A DNA stretch of 64,000 bases from JBLXBZ01 sp048265185 (GTDB lineage Bacteria > Pseudomonadota > Alphaproteobacteria > Rhizobiales > Stappiaceae): contig JBLXBZ010000009.1 of assembly GCA_048265185.1 (NCBI GenBank), forward strand, positions 45,619-109,618. The letters are read 5' to 3'. Position 1 is the stretch's first letter. Each line of letters opens with the position of its first letter. The translations under genes and the position numbers were made by a program. The notes beneath the pieces were generated by a model. The model did no database searches, was not told the DNA's origin, and saw nothing but the letters and a program-made list of their open reading frames with translations. Positions 34,393-43,096 of the stretch are shown in pieces.

Positions 34393-34839
34393 TCAGCTCT
34401 GCTCCTCCAGCGTTACGAGGCCAATTCGCTTGTATCCTGCGGCGTTGATGAGCCCCATCACGCGCATGATCTCGCCATAATCGGCGTCTTTATCGCCTCG
34501 GACGAAAATCCGCTCTTCATACCCATTGCGGGCGATGGCTTCGAGTTTTGGAATAATTTCCTCCGAAGTAATTTCGCTTTCCTGAATGAAAATCTGCCCG
34601 TCGGACGAAATGGAGATGGTGATCGGTTCATTGTCGCCCTCCATGGGTTTGGCTTGAGTTTCCGGCAGGTCAATGGGCACGCCGACCGTTAATAGCGGCG
34701 CAGCCACCATGAAGATGATCAGCAACACCAACATGACGTCCACCATGGGGGTGACGTTGATTTCGCTCAAGGGTTGATGGCGTTTGCGCCGCCTTCCTCG
34801 CGTGCCGCGCCCGCCGCCGGCGCCCAGTTGCATGGCCAT
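34393..34839 (-). CDS. tolR: Tol-Pal system protein TolR
   Basis: 148-residue ExbD/TolR family subunit of the proton-driven TolQR motor. A basic N-terminus (RGRRRKRH) precedes the sequence SEINVTPMVDVMLVLLIIFM, whose transmembrane aspartate is the proposed proton-coupling residue. A periplasmic domain follows. It is 3 bp downstream of tolQ and 4 bp upstream of tolA. ATG 34833 is an alternative start. Confidence 0.95.
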   Translation of the reverse strand: MAMQLGAGGGRGTRGRRRKRHQPLSEINVTPMVDVMLVLLIIFMVAAPLLTVGVPIDLPETQAKPMEGDNEPITISISSDGQIFIQESEITSEEIIPKLEAIARNGYEERIFVRGDKDADYGEIMRVMGLINAAGYKRIGLVTLEEQS

Positions 34840-34842
34840 GGC

Positions 34843-35547
34843 TCAGACCCGCTCATCTATCTGACGGGAGAGAATCGCCGAAAATTCATCGGCGAAACCT
34901 TCCATCCGCGCGGATAGTTTTCCCGCGTCGGCGGTTAGCTTATTATAGGCGATCACGGCGGGGATAGCGGCGACAAGACCTAGAGCGGTGGCGAGCAGAG
35001 CCTCGGCGATGCCGGGCGCCACCACCGCCAGGTTGGTGTTCTTCGACGCGGCGATGGCTTGGAAAGCGGTCATGATGCCCCACACCGTTCCAAACAGGCC
35101 GATGAACGGGGCGGCGGAGCCAACGGTGGCCAGAACCAGTAATTTGCTTTCAAGGCGTTCCGCCTCCCGGGCTATGGTGACGTCCATCACCCGGTCTATA
35201 CGTTGTTGCAGACTGGCGATGGCTGGCCTGGAGCCTTCGTGGCTTCGCTTCCACTCGCGCATGGCCGCCACGAACAAGGCCGCCATGGAATGGTTTGCCC
35301 GGGTGGACAGCGTTCGGTAAAGCTCCTCCAGCGATTGACCGGACCAGAAAACGGTTTCAAAACGGGTCATTTGCCGCTTGGTTCGCGTGTAAAGCAGCCA
35401 TTTGTCGATGATGATCGCCCAGCACCAGACGGACGCAGCGATAAGACCAATCATCACGACTTTCACAACGAAGTGAGCCTGAAAAAACAGGGCGAGGAAT
35501 GAGATTCCATTCTCTGGCGTTGCAAGATCGGTAAGTTCTACAGGCAT
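34843..35547 (-). CDS. tolQ: Tol-Pal system protein TolQ
   Basis: 234-residue MotA/TolQ/ExbB family inner-membrane protein forming the proton channel with TolR. It has three transmembrane segments (about 20-42, 130-155 and 165-190), the last two with FIGLFGTVWGIMTAFQAI and GIAEALLATALGLVAAIPAVIAYN. The start MPVELTD (ATG 35547) is preferred to ATG 35565, which adds six residues. It is the first gene of tolQRAB-pal, 444 bp downstream of ybgC. Confidence 0.95.
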   Translation of the reverse strand: MPVELTDLATPENGISFLALFFQAHFVVKVVMIGLIAASVWCWAIIIDKWLLYTRTKRQMTRFETVFWSGQSLEELYRTLSTRANHSMAALFVAAMREWKRSHEGSRPAIASLQQRIDRVMDVTIAREAERLESKLLVLATVGSAAPFIGLFGTVWGIMTAFQAIAASKNTNLAVVAPGIAEALLATALGLVAAIPAVIAYNKLTADAGKLSARMEGFADEFSAILSRQIDERV

Positions 35548-35991
35548 CGTTTTCCATGACCTCATATCCGCCTCGCCATCTGGTGACGGCGCCGGCGGCG
35601 TTAGTTTGCCGTTCAGGGGCGGTGCGTTTCAGCCGCTATGAAGCTTGCAAGTTTTACGGGAAGGGGACGGCGATGAACTTCGCCCAATTTCCGCGCTGCG
35701 ATCTCACTTGCTTCATTCGCGCATTTGAATTTTCACCTAGCAAATTCCCGCTTTTTCAATCGGGCTAGCCTAAAAAGCCGCCTGAATTATGCGACATTTT
35801 TCATTCCGCGCACCTCACTGCTGGGTGAATTAGGCAAATCTGCGGCTTTGCACAAAAATATATACGACGCTATTAAGCCCTCGTTAGGGTTACTGAGGCG
35901 TTAAGAGAAGCGCAATTACAGAAAAAGAGAGCCAGTCTTTGGAAATGCGCAGGACATAGTTCCCGGCTTCTTTCCGCCTCGGCGCTGACGC
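35548..35991. other. Gap between ybgC and tolQ
   Basis: 444 bp with no supported gene. It presumably carries the tolQ promoter, reading leftward, but I cannot point to convincing hexamers. In many proteobacteria ybgC and tolQ are adjacent or overlapping, so a gap of this size is larger than usual and makes ybgC a probable end of the ruv unit. Confidence 0.5.
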
Positions 35992-36468
35992 TTAAGGTTG
36001 GGGAACGTCCACATGCGACGTCAATTTTCGACGCAAAACTTCCGGTAGTCGTGTTGGCTTGCCCTCGCTTGTCATAACGGCGACGGTTACCGAGGCGCGA
36101 AACAAACGCTCTTCGCCGCGACGGATTTCTTGCTCCAAGACTAAGCGCGCGCCTTTGGCGATAATAAGGCGGGTCTCTATTTCCAGCAAGTCGTCGATGC
36201 GGGCCGGTTTGAGGAAATCGATTTCCATATGACGTACGGCGAAAACGATCATGGCTCCGAAAGCGCCGGCGGCGAGTTCATGGTGGTGAACGCCGCACAG
36301 ACGTAAAAAATCAGAACGACCGCGCTCAAGAAATTTCAGATAGGCCGCATGATAGACGACGCCGGAGAAATCCGTGTCTTCATAGTAGATTCTGACTGGA
36401 AGAACGTGGCGCCCAAGCTCCAGTCGCCCGGCTATGTCTCGCCAGTTTTCCTTAGGCGTCATTGTCAT
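35992..36468 (-). CDS. ybgC: Tol-Pal-associated acyl-CoA thioesterase YbgC
   Basis: 158-residue hot-dog fold thioesterase with the signature VRIYYEDTDFSGVVYHAAYLKF containing the catalytic aspartate. FLERGRSDFLR follows. The family hydrolyses acyl-CoA or acyl-ACP and is genetically tied to Tol-Pal. The ATG at 36466-36468 overlaps the ruvB stop by one base, so it is translationally coupled to ruvB; the tol genes follow after 444 bp. Confidence 0.92.
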   Translation of the reverse strand: MTMTPKENWRDIAGRLELGRHVLPVRIYYEDTDFSGVVYHAAYLKFLERGRSDFLRLCGVHHHELAAGAFGAMIVFAVRHMEIDFLKPARIDDLLEIETRLIIAKGARLVLEQEIRRGEERLFRASVTVAVMTSEGKPTRLPEVLRRKLTSHVDVPQP

Positions 36469-37529
36469 CAGACCTCCGCGTCATCGGCGAAAAGTCCCAT
36501 TTGCGGCGCGTCCGGCCGTTGCGGCGCGCTCAGGCCAAGATGCGCGAAGGCGCGTGGGGTCAGAATCCGGCCGCGCGGCGTACGTTGAATATAGCCGTTT
36601 TGAATTAAAAATGGCTCGACGATTTCTTCGATTGCGTCGCGAGGTTCGGAAAGGGCTGCGGCGATGGTTTCAATGCCCACCGGACCGCCGCCAAAGTTTA
36701 GGGCGATTTGCGATAAATAACGCCTGTCGAGACTGTCCATGCCGGCGTTGTCGACTTCAAGCTGAGAAAGAGCCTTGTCGGCGATTCTTGCGTTCACCAC
36801 GTCATGGCCGTCAAAAACAGCGAAGTCGCGCACACGTCGCAAAAGCCTGCCGGCGATACGTGGGGTGCCTCGCGCCCGGCGAGCGATTTCCCGAGCTCCG
36901 TCGGCGCTGACGCCGATCCCCAAGATCCGGGCGCCCCGGGTGACGATCAACTCCAGCTCTTCAACGGTGTAAAATTCCAGACGCACGGGAATGCCAAAGC
37001 GGTCGCGCAGGGGCGTCGTCAGCAACCCGAGTCTTGTGGTGGCCGCCACCAGCGTGAATTTCGCCAACTCGATCTTCACTGAGCGCGCCGCCGGGCCTTC
37101 GCCGATGATAAGGTCGAGCTGAAAATCCTCCATGGCCGGATAGAGGATCTCTTCCACGGCCGGGCTTAGGCGATGAATTTCATCAATGAAGAGAACGTCC
37201 CGTTCTTCGAGGTTGGTCAAAAGCGCGGCCAAATCTCCCGCCTTGGCGATTACCGGGCCGGAGGTGGCGCGAAAATTCACTCCCAGTTCACGAGCCATGA
37301 TTTGCGCCAGCGTTGTCTTGCCAAGGCCGGGTGGGCCGACGAAAAGCACATGATCGAGGGCTTCTTCGCGGGTCTTGGCGGCGCCTATGAAAACCTTGAG
37401 GTTGGCGCGAGCTTGCGCTTGGCCGACGAAATCATCCAGCGTTTGCGGGCGCATGGTGGTGTCGATCTCGTCGCCTCGGATTTCTGGGGTGACGAGGCGC
37501 TGGGCGCCGGGTTCGTCCTCATGACTCAT
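36468..37529 (-). CDS. ruvB: Holliday junction branch-migration ATPase RuvB
   Basis: AAA+ motor that drives branch migration with RuvA. The 353 residues have Walker A GPPGLGKTT (about 65-73), Walker B FIDEIH and sensor-1 region ATTRLGLLTTPLRDRFG. A C-terminal winged helix has GYIQRTPRGRILT. It overlaps ruvA upstream by 4 bp and ybgC downstream by 1 bp, giving a tightly coupled ruvC-ruvA-ruvB-ybgC unit. Confidence 0.97.
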   Translation of the reverse strand: MSHEDEPGAQRLVTPEIRGDEIDTTMRPQTLDDFVGQAQARANLKVFIGAAKTREEALDHVLFVGPPGLGKTTLAQIMARELGVNFRATSGPVIAKAGDLAALLTNLEERDVLFIDEIHRLSPAVEEILYPAMEDFQLDLIIGEGPAARSVKIELAKFTLVAATTRLGLLTTPLRDRFGIPVRLEFYTVEELELIVTRGARILGIGVSADGAREIARRARGTPRIAGRLLRRVRDFAVFDGHDVVNARIADKALSQLEVDNAGMDSLDRRYLSQIALNFGGGPVGIETIAAALSEPRDAIEEIVEPFLIQNGYIQRTPRGRILTPRAFAHLGLSAPQRPDAPQMGLFADDAEV

Positions 37530-38143
37530 GCGGACAGCTCCTTAAGTCCAAGGCGGATGAGGGTTTCGGGCTTGGCGTCATCCCCAGCCGCAGCGATTGC
37601 TTTGGCGACGGCGGCGCTGGCCTGCGCTTGGCCATAACCAAGGTTCACCAAGGCGGAGATCGCGTCGCGGGCGCCGCCCTTGACCGCGCCTTCCGCCACG
37701 CCTTGCGCTAGTTCAATGGCGCCCGCCTCTACATTGGAGAAGGCCGGGGCCTTGTCTTTCAGCTCCGTGGCGATTCGCTCCGCAACTCGTTTGCCCACCC
37801 CCGGGGCGCGCGCGATCATGGCTTTATCGGACAAGGCGATGGCGTTGGCGATTTCGGAAGCTTTGAAAATACCGAGCATCCCTAAAGCGACTTTCGCGCC
37901 AACTCCTTGAACGGTTAGCAGCAAGCGGAACCACTCGCGCTCTTGTTCGGCGCCAAAGCCATAAAGGCGAATCATGTCTTCGCGCACGATGGTTTCAATG
38001 AAAAGAACTGCGGCCTCGCCAACGCTTGGCAGGCTTTGCAGAATTCGCGAGGGACAAAACACCTGATAACCGACGCCATGGACGTCGAGAACGATATGAT
38101 CGTCGCTGTAGCTGTCGACGGTTCCCTTTAGCTTGCCTATCAT
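37526..38143 (-). CDS. ruvA: Holliday junction DNA-binding protein RuvA
   Basis: 205-residue protein whose tetramer binds four-way junctions and loads RuvB. The N-terminal OB fold begins MIGKLKGTVDSYSDDHIVLDVHG split over the usual strands. Tandem helix-hairpin-helix motifs follow (about 70-130, with VQGVGAKVAL and APGVGKRVAERI). The C-terminal domain III contacts RuvB. 4-bp overlaps on both sides (ruvC stop and ruvB start) indicate one operon. Confidence 0.96.
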   Translation of the reverse strand: MIGKLKGTVDSYSDDHIVLDVHGVGYQVFCPSRILQSLPSVGEAAVLFIETIVREDMIRLYGFGAEQEREWFRLLLTVQGVGAKVALGMLGIFKASEIANAIALSDKAMIARAPGVGKRVAERIATELKDKAPAFSNVEAGAIELAQGVAEGAVKGGARDAISALVNLGYGQAQASAAVAKAIAAAGDDAKPETLIRLGLKELSA

Positions 38144-38661
38144 TTCGTGCGAGCCTCCGCTTGTGCGATTCTGCCGCGCGCCGCGCCGCGATGGTGGGCG
38201 TGGCAGACGGCTATAGCGAGAGCGTCCGCCGCGTCGTCGCTGTTGAACTGGGCCTTGGGCATTAAAACCTTCACCATCATTCTTATCTGAGCCTTGTCCG
38301 CATGTCCCGCGCCAACCACGGTTTTCTTCACCAGATTGGGCGCATATTCTGAGACGGAAAGACCGGCGAGGGCGGGAACCAGCAGGGCTATTCCGCGCGC
38401 CTGACCCAGTTTAAGCGTGGCTCCAGCGTCCTTGTTGACGAAGGTCAACTCTACGGCCGCCTCATGGGGGGCGTGGTTGGCGATCACGTCTTGCAGCCCA
38501 TCGTGAAGCTGGCGCAAGCGCTCTGCGAGCGACAGCTTGTTGTCGGATGTGACTGCGCCTGAACCGAGAAAGCTAACGCGGTTGCCCATGGCTTCAATTA
38601 ACCCCCAACCTGTGCGGCGGAGGCCCGGATCAACGCCGAGAATTCGAATCGGATGCTTCAT
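38140..38661 (-). CDS. ruvC: Holliday junction resolvase RuvC
   Basis: Endonuclease that cuts four-way junctions symmetrically. The 173 residues have an RNase H fold with catalytic acids in GVDPG (D11) and AVELTF, and near the C-terminus DDAADALAIAVCH. I use ATG 38661 (MKHPIRILG); a TTG at 38682 would add seven residues. It heads the leftward array and diverges from serC across about 210 bp. Confidence 0.95.
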   Translation of the reverse strand: MKHPIRILGVDPGLRRTGWGLIEAMGNRVSFLGSGAVTSDNKLSLAERLRQLHDGLQDVIANHAPHEAAVELTFVNKDAGATLKLGQARGIALLVPALAGLSVSEYAPNLVKKTVVGAGHADKAQIRMMVKVLMPKAQFNSDDAADALAIAVCHAHHRGAARGRIAQAEARTK

Positions 38662-38808
38662 AGAACAAACCGGTAACGCCAAATGACGTGCAGCGCCAGA
38701 GCATATCGGTGAATGACGCTGAGATCCCAGGGGCAGTCTTTATTTTTCGCGCAAATGTTAAGGGCGGAGAATAAAAATAATTCTGTGCTTGCGCTTTGAG
38801 GGGCGCTC

Positions 38809-38871
38809 GACTATCCACGTCAGTGGGACACCTCTCCCCAACGAGAGGCACCTATCTGAAAGGATAGTCAC
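38809..38871 (+). promoter_or_regulatory. serC leader RNA motif with mutually exclusive stems
   Basis: Immediately before the serC ATG, GACTATCC (38809-38816) is perfectly complementary to GGATAGTC (38862-38869). CTATCT (38852-38857) can instead pair with GGATAG (38862-38867) around a GAAA loop. A central hairpin CCTCTC/GAGAGG (38831-38836/38843-38848) and a small CCAC/GTGG hairpin also form. The shared right arm contains the AAGGA Shine-Dalgarno. Position and shape match the serC RNA motif described upstream of serC in alphaproteobacteria, whose ligand is unknown. Control of translation initiation is inferred. Confidence 0.75.
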
Positions 38872-40044
38872 ATGACTATGATAAGCATGCCGGCTCTTAA
38901 GCCGAAGAATCCCCAGTTCTCATCTGGTCCTTGCGCCAAACGTCCGGGATGGACGGTTCAGGCTCTTGAAGAGGCTGCGCTCGGTCGTTCGCATCGCGCG
39001 AAAATCGGCAAGGCGAAACTTGCCGAGGCCATTGAGCAAACCCGTGAAATTCTCCAAGTTCCTTCTGACTATCACATAGGCATAGTTCCTGCGTCCGACA
39101 CGGGCGCGGTGGAAATGGCGCTGTGGTCCTTGCTTGGCGCGCGCCCTGTCGACATGCTGGCGTGGGAAAGCTTTGGCGCCGGCTGGGTGACGGATGTGAT
39201 CAAACAGCTTAAGCTGGAAGACGCGCGCAAGATCGAGGCTCCCTATGGGGAGCTGCCCGACTTGACGAGCGTGAACTTTGCTCATGACGTGGTGTTCACA
39301 TGGAACGGCACCACTTCCGGCGTTCGTGTGGCGAACGCTGACTGGATTCCGGCGGACCGGGAAGGGCTGACTATTTGCGACGCCACCTCCGCGGCTTTCG
39401 CCCAGCCATTGGAATTCTCGAAATTGGACGTCGTCACCTTCTCCTGGCAGAAGGTTTTGGGGGGGGAGGCCGCTCATGGCGTTTTGATCCTCAGCCCGCG
39501 CGCCGTGGAGCGCCTTGAAAATTACACGCCCGCTTGGCCTTTGCCGAAAATTTTCCGCATGACCAAGGGTGGGAAACTGATCGCCGGGATTTTCAAGGGC
39601 GAAACCATCAACACGCCCTCCATGCTGTGCGTCGAAGATTATCTCGACACTTTGAAATGGGCCAAAAGCGTTGGCGGTCTTGGGGGGCTCATGTCTCGGG
39701 CCGACGCGAACGCCGAGGCGGTGGCCGATTGGGCGGCGAAAACGGATTGGGTCGATTTTCTCGCCAAGGATCCGGCGACGCGCTCCAACACGTCCGTTTG
39801 CTTGAAGATCGTCGATCCTGAAGTCTGCGCCTTGGATGAGGCGGGTCAGGCGGCTTTCGCCAAGGCCATGGCGGCTGAGCTGGACAAGCTGGACGTGGCT
39901 TATGACATTGGCGCTTATCGCGACGCCCCGTCGGGCTTCCGCATTTGGTGTGGCGCGACCATCGAGCTGGCTGACGTTGAAGCGCTTTTGCCATGGCTTG
40001 ACTGGGCTTTCGCCAAGCACAAAGCGGCGCTCGCCGCGGCCTGA
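38872..40044 (+). CDS. serC: Phosphoserine aminotransferase
   Basis: PLP enzyme converting 3-phosphohydroxypyruvate to 3-phosphoserine in serine synthesis (and acting in pyridoxal phosphate synthesis). The 390-residue form is the long alphaproteobacterial type. It has FSSGPCAKRPGW at the N-terminus and the PLP lysine in TFSWQKVLGGE (K194). ATG 38872 is 7 bp after GGA of the leader RNA. It is followed after 84 bp by serA, the preceding step of the same pathway. Confidence 0.96.
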   Translation: MTMISMPALKPKNPQFSSGPCAKRPGWTVQALEEAALGRSHRAKIGKAKLAEAIEQTREILQVPSDYHIGIVPASDTGAVEMALWSLLGARPVDMLAWESFGAGWVTDVIKQLKLEDARKIEAPYGELPDLTSVNFAHDVVFTWNGTTSGVRVANADWIPADREGLTICDATSAAFAQPLEFSKLDVVTFSWQKVLGGEAAHGVLILSPRAVERLENYTPAWPLPKIFRMTKGGKLIAGIFKGETINTPSMLCVEDYLDTLKWAKSVGGLGGLMSRADANAEAVADWAAKTDWVDFLAKDPATRSNTSVCLKIVDPEVCALDEAGQAAFAKAMAAELDKLDVAYDIGAYRDAPSGFRIWCGATIELADVEALLPWLDWAFAKHKAALAAA

Positions 40045-40128
40045 TTTTTTCTGACGACGTTTCGCCGGCGCCTTTATAAACTCAATGCGCGCCGGCCTTC
40101 CCAATCCAATTTCTGGAAAGGCCGCATT

Positions 40129-41715
40129 ATGGCTCCCAAGGTACTGATTTCGGATAAACTTTCACCCGCCGCCGTTCAAATTTTCAAAGATCGCGGCTGC
40201 GAAGTCGATTTTCTGCCGGACGTTGGCAAGGACAAAGAAAAACTGGCCGAGATCATCAAAAATTACGATGGTCTGGCCATTCGCTCCGCCACCAAGGTGA
40301 CGGAAAAAATTCTCGAAGCGGCGACGAACCTGAAGGTGATCGGTCGGGCCGGCATCGGCGTTGACAATGTCGACATTCCCAAGGCGACCGCCAAGGGGAT
40401 CATCGTCATGAACACCCCTTTCGGCAATGCGATCACCACCGCTGAGCACGCTATTGCGATGATGTTCGCCGTCGCCCGGCAAATTCCCGCCGCCGACGCC
40501 TCCACTCAGGCTGGGAAGTGGGAAAAATCGAAGTTTATGGGCGTGGAGATCACCTCAAAGACGCTTGGACTGATTGGCTGCGGCAATATTGGCTCCATCG
40601 TCGCCGAACGCGCCCTTGGATTGAAAATGAAAGTCGCCGCTTTTGATCCGTTCTTGTCGCCGGAACGGGCCGCTGACTTGGGCGTTGAAAAGGTGGAGCT
40701 GGACGAATTGTTCCGCCGCGCGGATTTCATCACTTTGCACACGCCGTTGACCGACAAGACTCGCGACATCATTGATGCGGACGCTATCGCAAAAATGAAG
40801 GACGGCGTTTATATCGTCAATTGCGCTCGTGGCGGTCTGGTGGATGAAACCGCCCTTCGCGCCGCGCTCGACAGCGGCAAAGTCAAGGGCGCCGCTTTTG
40901 ACGTCTTTGTTGAAGAGCCTGCGAAAGAAAACGTGTTGTTCGGCGCGCCTAATTTCGTCTCAACTCCGCATCTGGGCGCCTCCACCAATGAAGCGCAGGA
41001 AAACGTCGCGCTGCAAGTGGCCGAGCAAATGGCGGATTATCTGATCAATGGGGCGGTCACCAACGCTTTGAACATGCCCTCGATTTCCGCCGAAGAAGCG
41101 CCGAAGTTGACGCCTTTCGTCAAATTGGCCGAGCAATTGGGGCTTTTTGCGGGGCAGTTGACGGAAACCGGCATCAAAGGCATTCGTCTTGAATATGAAG
41201 GCAATGTCGCGCAAATGAACGTGCGGGCGTTGACGGCGGCGGCGCTTACGGGCGTTTTGCAGCCCTTGCTGCAAACGGTGAATATGGTGTCCGCGCCAGC
41301 GGTGGCCAAAGAGCGCGGCATTCAGGTTGAAGACGTTCGCCGGGAACAGCAGGGCGCTTATGAAAATTATATTCGCCTGACCGTGATCACGGAACGTCAG
41401 GAACGCTCGGTCGCCGGTACGGTTTTCGCCGACGCCAAGCCGCGCATCATTCAGATCAAGGGCATTAACATGGAGGCCGAACTCGGCGCCAACATGCTTT
41501 ATGTCACTAATAACGACAAGCCGGGCTTTATCGGTGATTTGGGGTCGGTTCTTGGAAACGCGGGCGTCAATATCGCGACGTTCAACCTTGGTCGCACCGG
41601 GCAGGGCGCGGAAGCGATCTGTCTTGTGGAAGTTGATGGACAGGTCTCCGATACGGTTGTTACGGAAATCGAATCTCTGCCAAACGTTAATCAGGTTAAG
41701 TCCTTGTCGTTCTGA
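40129..41715 (+). CDS. serA: D-3-phosphoglycerate dehydrogenase
   Basis: First step of serine synthesis: oxidises 3-phosphoglycerate with NAD. The 528-residue long form has a catalytic/NAD domain (GLIGCGNIGSIVAERALGLKMKV, then NCARGGLVDE with the catalytic Arg/Glu/His set). An intervening ASB domain and a C-terminal ACT domain (about 455-528, with NNDKPGFIGDLGSVLGNAGVNI) for serine feedback follow. GGAAAGG lies upstream of the ATG. It is co-oriented with serC and ended by a strong terminator. Confidence 0.97.
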   Translation: MAPKVLISDKLSPAAVQIFKDRGCEVDFLPDVGKDKEKLAEIIKNYDGLAIRSATKVTEKILEAATNLKVIGRAGIGVDNVDIPKATAKGIIVMNTPFGNAITTAEHAIAMMFAVARQIPAADASTQAGKWEKSKFMGVEITSKTLGLIGCGNIGSIVAERALGLKMKVAAFDPFLSPERAADLGVEKVELDELFRRADFITLHTPLTDKTRDIIDADAIAKMKDGVYIVNCARGGLVDETALRAALDSGKVKGAAFDVFVEEPAKENVLFGAPNFVSTPHLGASTNEAQENVALQVAEQMADYLINGAVTNALNMPSISAEEAPKLTPFVKLAEQLGLFAGQLTETGIKGIRLEYEGNVAQMNVRALTAAALTGVLQPLLQTVNMVSAPAVAKERGIQVEDVRREQQGAYENYIRLTVITERQERSVAGTVFADAKPRIIQIKGINMEAELGANMLYVTNNDKPGFIGDLGSVLGNAGVNIATFNLGRTGQGAEAICLVEVDGQVSDTVVTEIESLPNVNQVKSLSF

Positions 41716-41756
41716 AGCGCGTGGCGGTTTAGTCAAAAAACTTGATTTTGCGTATT

Positions 41757-41783
41757 GGGGCGGCGTTTCAGCCGCCCCTTTTT
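41757..41783 (+). terminator. Intrinsic terminator of serC-serA
   Basis: GGGGCGGC (41757-41764) pairs with GCCGCCCC (41771-41778) around GTTTCA, followed by five T residues. It overlaps the last two bases of the convergent permease gene. Confidence 0.88.
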
Positions 41784-42708
41784 ATTGCGCACGGCCGCGC
41801 GTAATCACCATGGCCTGGCGTATCAATCTTCCGTCAATGACGATTAGTCCGACAAAAATGACGGCGAGACCAATCCATTGATGTAACGCCAGTTTTTCGC
41901 CGAGAAAAATGGCTCCCAGAAAAATTGCGCTCACAGGAATGAGAAGCGTGACGATAGCGACATTGGTGGCTCCGGCCCGTTGCAATATCCGAAAGAACAA
42001 CAGATAAGCCAAGGCCGTGGACGCGGCGCCGAGGGCTAAAACGCTTCCCCAGACATTCAGCGAAACATTGGCGATTTCTCCGCGGCTGATCTGATAAAGA
42101 GCGATGGGGGCCATGATCAGCGAGGAGGCGCTGAGTTGCCCGGCGGCTATTATGACGGGTGGAAGGCCTGCGAACCGTCGGCCATATACCGCGGCGCACG
42201 CGTAAGAAAGCGCGGCTCCCAGACAGGCGATCTCCGCTGTTAAATAAGTCCCCGTTCCGACATTGACATTTACAGAGAGCATGATCGCCACGCCGCACAG
42301 ACCAAGCAGGACGCCGACGGTTTTCGCCGCGCTCGGGCGTTCGTCCTTCAAAAATAGCGCGGCGACGATAATCGTCAGAAACGGCGTCGTGGCGTTGAGA
42401 ACGGAGGCTAGACTGGAGCTGATTTGCGTTTGCCCCCAAAAAATCAGGGAAAATGGCGCGACATTGTTAAGGCAGCCCATGACCGCGAATGAAATGAGGG
42501 TTGGGTGATCGAGAGGAAACCTGTGGCCCATTGCCCGCAAAAAAGCATGAAGAATGCAGGCCGCCGTCGCGACACGCAAAAAGGTTAAGGTTAAGGGTGG
42601 GATTTGACTGACGGCGATTTTGCCAAAGAAGAACGCGCCGCCCCAAAGCAGGGACAGAATCAGAAGCAGCGCCCATGTGGCGCCATCCATTGTTTTGGTG
42701 TTGGTCAT
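41782..42708 (-). CDS. DMT/EamA family permease (second in window)
   Basis: 308-residue inner-membrane transporter with about ten hydrophobic segments in two EamA repeats. The first starts with LLLILSLLWGGAFFFGKIA and the second ends with LIPVSAIFLGAIFLGEKL and IGLAVIFVGLIVI. The substrate is unknown. It is distinct from the permease at 7029 in sequence. ATG 42708 has AAGAAGA upstream; the in-frame ORF extends to 42840 but without a permease-like N-terminus. Confidence 0.85.
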   Translation of the reverse strand: MTNTKTMDGATWALLLILSLLWGGAFFFGKIAVSQIPPLTLTFLRVATAACILHAFLRAMGHRFPLDHPTLISFAVMGCLNNVAPFSLIFWGQTQISSSLASVLNATTPFLTIIVAALFLKDERPSAAKTVGVLLGLCGVAIMLSVNVNVGTGTYLTAEIACLGAALSYACAAVYGRRFAGLPPVIIAAGQLSASSLIMAPIALYQISRGEIANVSLNVWGSVLALGAASTALAYLLFFRILQRAGATNVAIVTLLIPVSAIFLGAIFLGEKLALHQWIGLAVIFVGLIVIDGRLIRQAMVITRGRAQ

Positions 42709-43096
42709 AGAGATCTTCTTGTAGCGCGGCGTGAAATCTTCACATTTGTTTAACGCGAAAACTGATTTACACGACACCCGAAATGCGAGATGTCGCATTA
42801 TATGGGTTCCAATCCACAGGAGCCTCAGAAAAGCTCGCATTTCGGGCGCGGGGGCGATATAGTCCGCCGTGGACGCCCCGGTTATTCGCCGGGGTTTGCC
42901 ATGTCAGGCTTGGAAAGTTGGCCGGGCCAGTCGCGAGAGCCGCATTCGCTAACTGGGACGCATGCGCCATTTTAAACGCATTCGTCATGATCGGCGAAGC
43001 TGTCACGTCGCAAGAATGCGATAATTTATCATTATGGCGTGTCAGTGTTTTGGAGCTGGCATATACGCCGAAGCGCCTCAGGAGGGCGGGACACTT
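42709..43096. other. Divergent control region between the permease gene and purA
   Basis: 388 bp without a supported gene. Two perfect dyads stand out: AATGCGA-GATG-TCGCATT (42782-42799) and CCCCGG-TTATTCG-CCGGGG (42876-42894). Either could be an operator or an mRNA hairpin; the first lies 74 bp from the permease start, the second about 200 bp before purA. Confidence 0.45.

Noticed and set aside
38920..40104. 394-codon minus-strand frame over serC
   Set aside because: Antisense shadow of a clear serC; no motifs, no ribosome binding site.
42790..42975. 61-codon plus-strand ORF upstream of purA
   Set aside because: Overlaps dyads of the control region, no family resemblance, no convincing initiation site.
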